The notes under the pieces: model-generated | What the model was told of the DNA's origin: nothing | Seen by the model: the letters and a program-made list of their open reading frames with translations, nothing else | The model's database searches: none | Position numbers and translations under genes: made by a program | Assembly (NCBI RefSeq): GCF_002979865.1 | Contig: NZ_PCPZ01000006.1 | Coordinates: forward strand, 1 to 64,000 | Origin: Arthrobacter sp. MYb214 | GTDB taxonomy: Bacteria > Actinomycetota > Actinomycetes > Actinomycetales > Micrococcaceae | DNA length: 64,000 bases | Direction: 5' to 3' | Part shown: one piece after another, positions 44,650 through 53,054 of the stretch | Numbering within the stretch: position 1 is the stretch's first letter | Layout of the letters: every line of letters starts with the position of its first letter

Positions 44650-44868
44650 CTTCCAATGATCCCACCGTGCGCCTGAGCCCGGCAACGGCACTGGGACTTT
44701 CCGAAGCAATTGATGGGGGAGCTGGGAAGATAAAATCATTCCCTTCGGGTTCGGGCGCCTCGCCAAGGATTCAGTGCCCAGCAAGCGGCTGCGAGGTGGC
44801 TGGAGATCGCTATAAGCGGCCATGTCCCACCCGCAATCGAGCATTATCCCTGTAGTAGCGTGTATTCC

Positions 44869-45837
44869 ATGAAGCCAGCGACGCGCTATCCGAGACCCGC
44901 AACTGACATCTACGCGAACCGGCAGCGGTGGGCGCCGCTGGGCCAAGGCAAGACCGTTGTGGTGACCGGCGCGAATAGCGGCCTTGGCTTCTTCGCGAGC
45001 CTCGGCTTGGCGCGAGCCGGTGCGCAAGTCATCCTGGCCTGCCGCAACCAGAGCCGTGCGGAGCATGCCATGGAGCAGATCCGGCTGCGCGTACCGGCGG
45101 CTAGCGTGGAATTCATGCAGTTCGACTCCTCGCGCATGGAATCCGCAATGGGACTGGCAGCTGAACTGCGCAATCGGCCATTGGATGCGCTGATCGCCAA
45201 TGCAGGGGTCATCCGGGCGCCGCAGAGCCGCGTCGAGGGCCTGCTGGGCCATGAGCTGACCATGAGCACGAATTTCATCGGGCATGCGCGGCTAGTCGGC
45301 GAGCTGGCCGAACGCTTCGCCCAGCCGCTGCGGTTCATCGGGCTGGGATCGATGTCCACCCGGATGCTGGCTACCGATCCGCAAAACCTGGCCTTGACCC
45401 GCGACTACCATCCATACCGTGCCTATGCGCAGTCCAAGGCGGCAGTGCAAGCCTTCACCTTGGCCCTGGACCACCGGCTGCGCCAGCTGGAACTGCCGGC
45501 TCGCGCGCTGGCCATCCACCCGGGGTATTCGCTTTCCGGGCTGACCCCGCAGGTGCCCAACATCAACGAACCGGACTTTGCCAAGCGGCTGATTGGCCAA
45601 TTGCAGTCCAGTTTCGCGCAGGGCAAACATGAAGGTGCGGTGGCATTGGTCGAAGCGGCATTGGCGCCGGAACTCGAAGACGCGCCCCGAGGCAGCTATT
45701 TGGGGCCGAAATACCTCACGAAGGGTCCAACGGCACTGGCCAGCCCGGCGAAAGCGACCCGCGGCAAGGAGCTGCAAAGCAAAGCCTGGGAACTTTTCGT
45801 GGAGGCAAACGAAGGCCTCGATCCGTTCGCGCTGTAG
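44869..45837 (+). CDS. Short-chain dehydrogenase/reductase
   Basis: The 322-residue SDR has the NAD(P) motif VVVTGANSGLGFFASLGLARAGAQ, the Asn-Ala-Gly block LIANAGVI, and YxxxK in YRAYAQSKAAVQ, as in the retinol-dehydrogenase-like group. The start is ATG 44869 (MKPATRYPRPATD); GTG 44860 in frame is possible. No functional partner is adjacent and the substrate is unknown. Confidence 0.87.
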   Translation: MKPATRYPRPATDIYANRQRWAPLGQGKTVVVTGANSGLGFFASLGLARAGAQVILACRNQSRAEHAMEQIRLRVPAASVEFMQFDSSRMESAMGLAAELRNRPLDALIANAGVIRAPQSRVEGLLGHELTMSTNFIGHARLVGELAERFAQPLRFIGLGSMSTRMLATDPQNLALTRDYHPYRAYAQSKAAVQAFTLALDHRLRQLELPARALAIHPGYSLSGLTPQVPNINEPDFAKRLIGQLQSSFAQGKHEGAVALVEAALAPELEDAPRGSYLGPKYLTKGPTALASPAKATRGKELQSKAWELFVEANEGLDPFAL

Positions 45838-45943
45838 GTCCCGGGTGAACTTTCACACCCTTGATTTGGCGAAAATTCAGCAGAATCCGCAAGATGATGC
45901 ACTTTTTGTCGCTTTCAGCTGGTAAGTTCAACTCTTGATAAGT

Positions 45944-46325
45944 CCGTGCGACCGTGCGGCGTTCGGGGCCCGGAAGAGGGCTTTGGATCACTAGTCCAGG
46001 AGGACCATACATTGGCTATGAACCGTAGCGAACTTGTTGCTGCTGTTGCAGCGAAGACCGAAAACTCCCAGGTTGCCGTTAATGGTGTTCTGGATGCAGT
46101 CTTCGAGGTTTTCGTCGACCAGATTTCCAAGGGTGAGAAGGTGTCGATCCCAGGTTGGTTGGCTGTAGAGCGCACCGATCGTGCAGCTCGCACCGGCCGC
46201 AACCCACAGACCGGTGAAGCAATCCAGATTCCTGCTGGCCACTCGGTCAAGCTGACCGCTGGGTCGAAGCTGAAGGCTGCTGTAGCCAAGAAGTAAGCTT
46301 CCGCTAGAGCTTTGCGCAAGGCCCG
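45944..46325 (+). repeat. 382-bp direct repeat, copy 1 (HU gene unit)
   Basis: This segment is identical base for base to 46504-46885 (offset 560). It spans the whole 5' untranslated region, HU coding sequence and the left arm of the terminator, but not the promoter or the terminator's right arm. The 178-bp spacer is unrelated. Confidence 0.97.
46012..46296 (+). CDS. hup: HU-family DNA-binding protein, copy 1
   Basis: The 94-residue histone-like protein has the HU fold: MNRSELVAAVAAKTENSQVAVNGVLDAVFEVFVDQISKG and the DNA-binding arm WLAVERTDRAARTGRNPQTGEAIQIPAGHSVKLTAGSKLKAAV. AGGAGG (45998-46003) lies 8 bp before TTG 46012 and 14 bp before ATG 46018, so TTG is the likely start (MAMNRSELV), matching relatives that begin MAKNRSEL. 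HU bends and compacts DNA. Codons are optimal (GCT, GTT). The gene is perfectly duplicated 560 bp downstream. Confidence 0.93.
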   Translation: MAMNRSELVAAVAAKTENSQVAVNGVLDAVFEVFVDQISKGEKVSIPGWLAVERTDRAARTGRNPQTGEAIQIPAGHSVKLTAGSKLKAAVAKK

Positions 46326-46354
46326 CTGTCCGTTCCCGGATTGGCGGGCCTTGC
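46316..46354 (+). terminator. Terminator of HU copy 1
   Basis: GCAAGGCCCGC (46316-46326) pairs with GCGGGCCTTGC (46344-46354). The left arm ends at the repeat boundary; the right arm is unique to copy 1. Confidence 0.8.
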
Positions 46355-46503
46355 GGCGTTAAGGAACGTTGCAAAAGCCTTCATTGAACCCAAAAATGCT
46401 GCCGTTGAGCCAAGAAATCTGCAATTAGTTGAAAAAATCCCGGTTTTCCGCCTGTTTTCCGCAGTTCTGGGGCGAAACGTTTGATATGTTCTCACTGGTA
46501 AGA

Positions 46504-46885
46504 CCGTGCGACCGTGCGGCGTTCGGGGCCCGGAAGAGGGCTTTGGATCACTAGTCCAGGAGGACCATACATTGGCTATGAACCGTAGCGAACTTGTTGC
46601 TGCTGTTGCAGCGAAGACCGAAAACTCCCAGGTTGCCGTTAATGGTGTTCTGGATGCAGTCTTCGAGGTTTTCGTCGACCAGATTTCCAAGGGTGAGAAG
46701 GTGTCGATCCCAGGTTGGTTGGCTGTAGAGCGCACCGATCGTGCAGCTCGCACCGGCCGCAACCCACAGACCGGTGAAGCAATCCAGATTCCTGCTGGCC
46801 ACTCGGTCAAGCTGACCGCTGGGTCGAAGCTGAAGGCTGCTGTAGCCAAGAAGTAAGCTTCCGCTAGAGCTTTGCGCAAGGCCCG
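46504..46885 (+). repeat. 382-bp direct repeat, copy 2 (HU gene unit)
   Basis: Identical to 45944-46325. Upstream sequence (…GATATGTTCTCACTGGTAAG) differs from copy 1 (…TTGATAAGT), so the two copies have separate promoters. Confidence 0.97.
46572..46856 (+). CDS. hup: HU-family DNA-binding protein, copy 2
   Basis: Same 94-residue protein and same DNA sequence as the copy at 46012-46296, with the same TTG start choice. Its promoter region (46326-46503) and terminator are its own. Identity even at silent sites over 382 bp means a very recent duplication, ongoing gene conversion, or an assembly artefact. Confidence 0.9.
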   Translation: MAMNRSELVAAVAAKTENSQVAVNGVLDAVFEVFVDQISKGEKVSIPGWLAVERTDRAARTGRNPQTGEAIQIPAGHSVKLTAGSKLKAAVAKK

Positions 46886-46930
46886 ACCCGCTCCGGAGAA
46901 ATCCAGGAGGCAGGGTCGGGCCTTCTGCTT
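46878..46930 (+). terminator. Terminator of HU copy 2
   Basis: AAGGCCCGACCC (46878-46889) pairs with GGGTCGGGCCTT (46913-46924), followed by CTGCTTT. The first ten bases of the left arm come from the repeat, and the rest is new. Confidence 0.82.
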
Positions 46931-47014
46931 TATCGGAGCACCGTTTGAGGCGCTCTTCTACTTCGCGTAGAATCAGCTTCGATCGTAGAACTCCGCGAAG
47001 AATGGCTGCCCATC

Positions 47015-47623
47015 GTGTCACAGAAACCCGCAACCCGCGTTATCCGCGGCTGGTTGGCGGCAAGCGTGTGCACCTGGACAGCCTTTGCCGCGCACGCCCA
47101 CAGTGCGCCTACAGCGCTATCGGTGGTGGCCATGGTGCTCATTACCTGCGTCTCTGCGGCTATCGGCGTCGTGCTGGTGGGCCGGAAGTTCTCCCTGTGG
47201 GCGACCAGCCTGGTCGTGCTGCTCAGCCAGGGGCTCTACCACCTGAGCTTGTCGGTGATGAGCCACCAGGGCGGCGACATTTCCGGTCTGGAACACGCGC
47301 ACCATGCGGGGCGCAATCCAGCGCTGGCGCAGGACATCACCGCGCAGTACGCCAACGTGCATACCGAATCGATGCTCTACGCCCACGTGCTGGCCGCGAT
47401 CGCCAGCGTACTGGTGCTCTACGGCGGTGAACGCCTGCTCAAGGCCATGGCCTGCTGGCTCACCCTTTCAACGGCCCGGCGGATCCTCTCGCGCATTCGC
47501 GTGCAGGTACCTGCTGCCCGGCCGCTTCGTGCCTACTTCCCCTTGCGTTTCCAACTCAAGCTGGCGCAATTGGGAAGACTGCCGGAGCGCCGCGGTCCGC
47601 CCTGCTTCATTCTTGCTGCCTGA
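47015..47623 (+). CDS. His/Met-containing membrane protein of the copper cluster
   Basis: The 202-residue product is not assigned to a named family. It has an N-terminal signal-like helix ending AFAAHAHSAP, three more helices (LSVVAMVLITCVSAAIGVVLVG, SLWATSLVVLLSQGLYHLSLSVM, MLYAHVLAAIASVLVLYGG) and a loop rich in potential metal ligands (MSHQGG, EHAHHAGRN, VHTESM). The start is GTG 47015. It precedes copC by 43 bp and is likely cotranscribed, so a role in copper handling is inferred. The C-terminal 45 residues are basic and cytoplasmic. Confidence 0.75.
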   Translation: MSQKPATRVIRGWLAASVCTWTAFAAHAHSAPTALSVVAMVLITCVSAAIGVVLVGRKFSLWATSLVVLLSQGLYHLSLSVMSHQGGDISGLEHAHHAGRNPALAQDITAQYANVHTESMLYAHVLAAIASVLVLYGGERLLKAMACWLTLSTARRILSRIRVQVPAARPLRAYFPLRFQLKLAQLGRLPERRGPPCFILAA

Positions 47624-47666
47624 GTAAAGAATTGAAGCGCCCCGCAAGGGGCTTGGAAGGAACATC

Positions 47667-48257
47667 ATGAGCGTAGTAACCAAGAACATCACCCGACTAG
47701 TCGCAGTACTGGCATTCTCCTTGCTGGCTTTCGCCGGCTCGATCGGTGCCGCCAACGCGCACGACCAGTTGATCGGCTCTACCCCGGAGGCCGGGGCCAC
47801 CATCCAGGAAGTGCCCGAGGACATCACCCTCGAATTCTCCGGCGTGCTCCAGAGCCTATCCGGCGTGGACTCCACGGTGGTCTCGCTGACCCTCGATGGG
47901 GAAAAGATCGACACCGAGGCCAAGACCAAGGGCACCAAGGTCACCGTCACCCCGGCCAAGGAGCTGGGCAACGGCGAGTACCAGCTGGCCTACCGCGTGG
48001 TCTCGTCTGACGGCCACCCGATCGAGAACAAGATCGGCTTCAGCGTCGACGCGCCACAGGCCGCCCCCACCCTGGTCAGCTCGAGCGCGCCAGCGGCGCC
48101 TAGCGACTCCGCAGGGTCCGCCGACCTGGATCCAGGCGCTAACCCGGTCCAGGACCTGGGCAGCTCGATGAGCCCGGTGGTCTGGGTCATCATCGGCGTA
48201 GTCATCCTTGGCGGCGCGCTGGGCGTGCTGGCCAAGTTCATGCGCCAGTCCAAGTAG
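47667..48257 (+). CDS. copC: CopC-domain copper-binding protein with C-terminal anchor
   Basis: The 196-residue exported protein has a signal peptide cleaved after ANA, so the mature chain begins HDQLIGSTPEAG; the N-terminal His and the later SSDGHPIEN provide the copper site of the CopC fold. A Ser/Ala linker leads to one C-terminal helix (VVWVIIGVVILGGALGVLAKF), as in membrane-anchored actinobacterial CopC. It would pass copper to the CopD/CtaG fusion and PCuAC protein encoded downstream. GGAAGGAA precedes the ATG. Confidence 0.92.
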   Translation: MSVVTKNITRLVAVLAFSLLAFAGSIGAANAHDQLIGSTPEAGATIQEVPEDITLEFSGVLQSLSGVDSTVVSLTLDGEKIDTEAKTKGTKVTVTPAKELGNGEYQLAYRVVSSDGHPIENKIGFSVDAPQAAPTLVSSSAPAAPSDSAGSADLDPGANPVQDLGSSMSPVVWVIIGVVILGGALGVLAKFMRQSK

Positions 48258-48333
48258 CCCCCACCCTTCCGGTGCGCCCGAGGCCACCGCTGCCTTTGGC
48301 GCGCCTGCACACCGAACCCGAAAGCTTGAGAAC

Positions 48334-48870
48334 ATGAATTTCCGCAAAACCACTGCACTGGCCCTGGGCCTTGGACTGCTGCTCACCGGCTGCGCGCAGA
48401 GCGCCGACGGGCAGCAGCCCGCACCGGCCGCCGAACAGAAAACCGCCGGGCAAGCCGAAGCGCTGGCCACCAGCGAAACCTGGGCCAAGGCCGCCGAGTC
48501 GGGCATGAGCGCGGCCTTCGGCATCCTGCACAATAATTCTGGCACCCCGATTGCGCTGCGCAAGATCAGCAATGCCCAGGGCGATCAGATCCAGATCCAC
48601 GAAATGCGCGGCACCGGCGACGGGATGACGATGGCGCAGCTCGAAGGGGATCTGGTGATCGAACCCGGCAAGGACGCGGTGCTGGCACCGGGCGGCCACC
48701 ACCTGATGTTCATGGACCTGCAGGAATCGCTGGTGGCGGCCCAGACGGCGAGGCTGAAGCTGGAATTCGCCGACGGGTCGAGCACCGAGGTGGACTTCCC
48801 GATCCGCAACTTCGACGGGGCCAACGAAAGCTACGACGAGCATGCCGGGGATGCGCATGCCGGGCACTAG
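48334..48870 (+). CDS. PCu(A)C copper chaperone lipoprotein
   Basis: The 178-residue lipoprotein (LALGLGLLLTGCAQ lipobox) carries the PCuAC signature H-M-x10-M-x21-H-x-M, seen as IQIHEMRGTGDGMTMAQLEGD and LAPGGHHLMFMDL. PCuAC proteins deliver Cu(I) to the CuA or CuB site of cytochrome oxidase. The acidic His tail DEHAGDAHAGH may bind extra metal. ATG 48334 starts the signal peptide. The DyP gene start overlaps its end by 29 bp. Confidence 0.9.
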   Translation: MNFRKTTALALGLGLLLTGCAQSADGQQPAPAAEQKTAGQAEALATSETWAKAAESGMSAAFGILHNNSGTPIALRKISNAQGDQIQIHEMRGTGDGMTMAQLEGDLVIEPGKDAVLAPGGHHLMFMDLQESLVAAQTARLKLEFADGSSTEVDFPIRNFDGANESYDEHAGDAHAGH

Positions 48871-50005
48871 CGTCGACCGCCGGCTGCTGCTGGGCACCAC
48901 CGCGGCCGCCGCGCTGGGCGGAATGCTCACCGGGTTCGGCACCGGAAAGCTGAGCGCTCCAGCCCCAGCGGCCACCGCCAACCCGCAGGGGTACCGCCCG
49001 TTCTACGGGAAGTACCAGTCGGGGATTCTCGACGGCCAGCAGGCCCACGCGGTCTTCGCCGGGTGGGATCTGCACTGGCGAGAGGGCTCCAAGAAGGAGC
49101 AGCTGCGCGCGGTGCTGCAGATGATCACCGATGATGCGGCCCGGCTGGCCAGTGGCCGCGGGGTGCTGGCCGACACCGAACCGGAAATGGCGCAGCCCGG
49201 AGGCGAGCTGACGCTGACCGTGGGGCTGGGCCAGAGCCTGCTGGATGTGGCCGGGCGCGGGCAGATCGGCACGCTGCCGCGCTTCGCCGGGGACCAGCTC
49301 GATGAGCAGTACGGGCAGTGCGATCTGCTGATCCAGTTCTGCGCGCAGGAGCAGACCGTGCTGCACCATGCGGTGCGGGCGGTGTCCAAGAACCTGCGCG
49401 GGCTGGGCGCCAGGCGCTTCGCCCAGACCGGGTTCATCAACCCCGGCGGGCGCGGGTTCCGCAACCTGTTCGGCCAGCTCGACGGGATCAACAACCCCGG
49501 CGGAGAACTGCGCGAGAGCGCGGTGTTCGGCCAGCCGGGTTGGATCGAGAACGGGACCACCCTGGCGCTGCGCAGGTTCGAGATGGACCTGGACGGCTGG
49601 GACGAGGTGGACGGCGCCGGACGGGACCATGCACTGGGCCGCCGGCAGTCCGACGGCGCGCCGCTGTCGGGCGCCAGCGTGGATGATCCGGTGGACCTGG
49701 CCGCGGCCAATGAGCTGGGGCTGCCGGCGATCGCGGCCAACGCCCACGTGGCGCTGGCCAAGCCGGCCAGCGCGGACGAAACCATGCACCGGCGGGGCTA
49801 CAACTTCGACGGGGCGGCTTCCGGGTTGCTGTTCGCCAGCTACCAGCGCGACCCGGCCACCAGCTTCATCCCGGTGCAGCACCGGCTGGCGGCCGCAGAT
49901 GCGCTGAACACCTGGCTGAAGCCGGTGGGATCGGGCCTGTACGCGATCCTTCCCGGGGTGCGCGAAGGCGGCTACCTGGGGGAGGCGTTGCTGGGCCAGG
50001 TGTGA
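48842..50005 (+). CDS. DyP-type peroxidase (Tat-exported)
   Basis: The 387-residue heme peroxidase has a Tat-type signal (VDRRLLLGTTAAAALGGML) and the DyP catalytic block FGQLDGINNP (GxxDG, Asp214); a distal Arg and proximal His are expected in the RRFAQ and THRR regions near the C-terminal half (MHRRGYNFDG). EfeB-type relatives act on iron or heme; here the neighbours are copper proteins instead. ATG 48842 overlaps the PCuAC gene by 29 bp; ATG 48857 is a possible alternative. Confidence 0.87.
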   Translation: MPGMRMPGTSVDRRLLLGTTAAAALGGMLTGFGTGKLSAPAPAATANPQGYRPFYGKYQSGILDGQQAHAVFAGWDLHWREGSKKEQLRAVLQMITDDAARLASGRGVLADTEPEMAQPGGELTLTVGLGQSLLDVAGRGQIGTLPRFAGDQLDEQYGQCDLLIQFCAQEQTVLHHAVRAVSKNLRGLGARRFAQTGFINPGGRGFRNLFGQLDGINNPGGELRESAVFGQPGWIENGTTLALRRFEMDLDGWDEVDGAGRDHALGRRQSDGAPLSGASVDDPVDLAAANELGLPAIAANAHVALAKPASADETMHRRGYNFDGAASGLLFASYQRDPATSFIPVQHRLAAADALNTWLKPVGSGLYAILPGVREGGYLGEALLGQV

Positions 50006-50070
50006 GATGCGCCCAAAGCGGGCTGCCGCGCGGTGACCGGCCGGGCGAAAAATGAGATGATGAGAAGGTT

Positions 50071-52125
50071 ATGGATACAGCACAGCGCACGGTTTCAGTC
50101 ACCCGCTTCATCCTGCCCGGAATCCTCGCTGCGGCGGTGGCCTTCCTGGCGGCGGTGTTGTTCACCGGGATCGCCCGGCCGGCGGATTTGGCCGATCCCG
50201 GGGCTTTCGTGCGCTGGTCGCTGCCCATCTCCCGGGCCATCCACCATGCCTCGATGTCGCTGAGCATCGCCGCGCTGGTTTTCGGTGCGGCGATCATCCC
50301 GCGGGCCGCCAAGGTGACCGGCGATGCCGAAGGCCAAGCCCATCCGGCGTTCGCCCGCACGATGAATATCGCCGCCGGGGCCGCGGTGGTGTGGACCCTG
50401 TCCGCGGCCACCGTCATGCTGCTGACCTTCTGGGATTTGGCCGGCATCCCGATGAGCCTGGATCCGCAGTATTCGGCCGCGATCCTGGACTACATCCTGT
50501 CGATCACCAGCGGGCGGGCCTGGGCCTGGATGGTGGTGATCGCAGCGATCACCAGTTCGCTGGCCCTGGCCGCGCGCTCCAGGACCACGGTGGGGCTCAG
50601 CGCATTCTTCTCGCTGTTCGGCATCCTGCCGCTGGCCTTCATCGGCCACGCGGCCGGGGGAGACGACCACTTCGCCGCGGTGAACTCCATCGGCCTGCAC
50701 CTGCTGGCCGTGGTGCTCTGGTTTGGCGGCATCATGGTGCTGGCCCTGCTCGCTCCGACGCTGGCCGGCGAAGCGCCGGGACGCAAACGCGGGCAGGTGC
50801 TGGCCGGGGTGGTGCTCAAGCGCTATTCCGCGCTGGCCACCTTCGCGGTGTTCCTGATGATCGGCTCGGGCCTGGCTTCGGCGGTGATCCGCATCACCGG
50901 CTGGGACCAGTGGCTGACCCCGTACGGCATCCTGGTGATCGTGAAGATCCTGATCACCCTGGGGCTGGGCGCACTGGGCCTGTGGCACCGGCGCATGGTG
51001 ATCCCGCGGCTGCTGGAGGGCAAGTTCACGGCGCTGCGCGCGGCCTGGCAGGTCGTGGCCGGCGAGGTCATCCTGATGGCTGCGGTGATGTCGGTGGCGA
51101 CCGTGCTGGCGCGCACCGCTCCGCCGACTTCCGATGAGCCTCCGGTGCAAGCGACCCCGGCCCGCCTGCTCACCGGCTACGATCTGCCGCCGGCCCCGGA
51201 TACCGCCGCGTGGTTCACCACCTGGCGCATGGACTGGATCTGGGTGGCCGTGTGCCTGTTCGGCCTGGCCGTGTACCTGTGGGCCTTCATCAAGCTGGCC
51301 CGCCGCGGCGACAAGCCCAGCGTGCTGCGCCTGGCCAGCTGGATCGTGGGCCTTTTCGCGCTGTTCTACGTGACCAGCGGCGCGGTGGCCGTGTACGGCA
51401 AGATCCAGTTCTCCACCCACATGGTCGACCACATGTCGCTGACCATGATCGTGCCGATCTTCCTGGTCCTGGGCACCCCGGTCACGCTGCTGCTCAAGGT
51501 GCTGGGATCGCGCGTCGACGGCACCCGCGGCCCGCGCGAATGGATCCTCTACCTGGTGCACTCGCGCTACTCGAAGGTCATCACCCACCCGATTTTCGCT
51601 GCGGTGAACTTCGCCGGCTCGATCGTCGTCTTCTACTTCACCCCGTTGCTGGAACCGGCCATGCGCTACCACGCGGGCCACGAGCTGATGAACCTGCACT
51701 TCCTGCTCACCGGATACCTGTTCGCGCTGTCGCTGGTGGACGCCGACCCGGTCCCCAAGCGCTACCCGTACCCGATGCGCCTGGTGGTGCTGCTGGCCAC
51801 CGTCGCCTTCCACGCTTTCTTCGGGGTGGCGCTGATGAGCACCGAAACCCTGCTGGCCCCGGACTACTTCGGGAACATGGGCCGCACCTGGGGCGGCACC
51901 GCACTGGAAGACCAGGTGGTGGGTGCCGGGGCGATGTGGGCGATCGGCGAAGTGCCGACCCTGGTCCTGGCCATTTTCGTGGTCATCTCGTGGCTGCGCC
52001 AGGACAAGAAGGACACCAAGCGCTACGACCGCCAGGCCGAGCGCGACAACGACGCCGAGCTGGCTGCCTACAACGAAATGTTCGCCCGCTTCAAGCAAGC
52101 CGACCGAAGGGACCCACGTGCCTAG
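50071..52125 (+). CDS. CopD-CtaG fusion membrane protein
   Basis: The 684-residue protein joins a CopD copper-import domain (N-terminal half, about 1-350, with eight or so helices; RYSALATFAVFLMIGSGLASAVIR) to a caa3-oxidase assembly CtaG domain (about 380-650; HMVDHMSLTMIVPIFLVLGTPVTL, HPIFAAVNF, HELMNLHFLLTGYLF). Histidines and methionines in helices could carry copper through the membrane to cytochrome oxidase. Such fusions are common in actinobacteria. GAGAAGG precedes the ATG. It follows copC, PCuAC and DyP genes in one direction. Confidence 0.9.
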   Translation: MDTAQRTVSVTRFILPGILAAAVAFLAAVLFTGIARPADLADPGAFVRWSLPISRAIHHASMSLSIAALVFGAAIIPRAAKVTGDAEGQAHPAFARTMNIAAGAAVVWTLSAATVMLLTFWDLAGIPMSLDPQYSAAILDYILSITSGRAWAWMVVIAAITSSLALAARSRTTVGLSAFFSLFGILPLAFIGHAAGGDDHFAAVNSIGLHLLAVVLWFGGIMVLALLAPTLAGEAPGRKRGQVLAGVVLKRYSALATFAVFLMIGSGLASAVIRITGWDQWLTPYGILVIVKILITLGLGALGLWHRRMVIPRLLEGKFTALRAAWQVVAGEVILMAAVMSVATVLARTAPPTSDEPPVQATPARLLTGYDLPPAPDTAAWFTTWRMDWIWVAVCLFGLAVYLWAFIKLARRGDKPSVLRLASWIVGLFALFYVTSGAVAVYGKIQFSTHMVDHMSLTMIVPIFLVLGTPVTLLLKVLGSRVDGTRGPREWILYLVHSRYSKVITHPIFAAVNFAGSIVVFYFTPLLEPAMRYHAGHELMNLHFLLTGYLFALSLVDADPVPKRYPYPMRLVVLLATVAFHAFFGVALMSTETLLAPDYFGNMGRTWGGTALEDQVVGAGAMWAIGEVPTLVLAIFVVISWLRQDKKDTKRYDRQAERDNDAELAAYNEMFARFKQADRRDPRA

Positions 52126-52882
52126 CACCAAGAAAATCCTCGCCGCCTCCCTGGCGGTGTGCGCGCTGCTGGCCGCAAGCGCCTGCTCCGCGCAATCCGA
52201 AATGCCGCAGGACGAAACGCACAAGATCGCCGTGCAGGGCACCGCGACGCCCAGCGCATCGCAAGAGCCGCAAGAGCCTGCCCAGCCGGAAGAAATGACC
52301 ACCGCGCAGGTGGCCACCACGGCCGGCGCAGTGATGGCCGCCGAGCTCGGCTTCCCCTCCAGCGCCAAGATCCAGGGCGAGGACCTCGAATCCCTGGCCA
52401 CGCCGCCTACCGATACGCTCAAGGACCTGGTGGTCCTGCCGTCCCAATGCTCGGCTCCGATCGAGGACTTGAACTGGTCGCCGGTGCAGCTGGGCACCGA
52501 GGCGGCGCGCACCGACTTCACCAACGAGAACCAGTCGATCACCGGGTCGGTGGAGGTGGCCAAGCTCGGCGACGGGGCGGAGAAGGTGGCGGCGCACAAT
52601 GCGAACGTGGCCACCATCCTGGAGGAATGCAAGAGCGTGAAGCTCAACGGGCTGGACTACCGCGAGACCCTGGCATTCTCCGATCCGGGCGTGCAGGATG
52701 CCGATTCGGCCCTGTACTACAGCCGTGATGGGCAGTATGCGCAGGATTCGCTGGTGCTGATCAAGAGCACCGGGGAGTATGCGGTGATGGTCTCCTTCCT
52801 CTCGGCGACCTCGCTGCAGGATGCCGCCTTCAACCAGGTGGCCACCGGCATCATGGACACCGTGCTCGCGCAGCTGCCCTAG
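52118..52882 (+). CDS. Lipoprotein of unknown function, coupled to copD-ctaG
   Basis: The 254-residue lipoprotein begins at GTG 52118 (CGAAGGGA 7 bp upstream) and overlaps the fusion gene's stop by 8 bp. The signal AASLAVCALLAASACSAQ has a lipobox Cys. A Pro/Glu linker (PSASQEPQEPAQPEE) precedes a domain of about 160 residues with two Cys (SQCSAP, LEECKSV) that recalls sensor-type lipoproteins such as the mycobacterial PknH extracellular region. Function unknown; context suggests involvement with the oxidase assembly cluster. Confidence 0.75.
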   Translation: MPSTKKILAASLAVCALLAASACSAQSEMPQDETHKIAVQGTATPSASQEPQEPAQPEEMTTAQVATTAGAVMAAELGFPSSAKIQGEDLESLATPPTDTLKDLVVLPSQCSAPIEDLNWSPVQLGTEAARTDFTNENQSITGSVEVAKLGDGAEKVAAHNANVATILEECKSVKLNGLDYRETLAFSDPGVQDADSALYYSRDGQYAQDSLVLIKSTGEYAVMVSFLSATSLQDAAFNQVATGIMDTVLAQLP

Positions 52883-53054
52883 CTTGCCGCCCCGGCAGGG
52901 AATAGAAGCCCTGGGCCTGCGGTTACACCAGCAGACCGTGAGCGAGTTTCACACTTTTCTCAATGTTGCTTAACACCGTTAGCCCCAGCGGGCCGCGGTG
53001 GCAGATAATTGAGGTTCGAATTGCCGCAGCCGCGGCGACAGCGAAAGGATCACC

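Noticed and set aside
50095-52647. An 850-codon open frame on the minus strand
   Set aside because: It lies antisense to the CopD-CtaG fusion, has low-complexity His/Gln/Asp-rich composition and no family motif; it arises from GC-rich codon structure.
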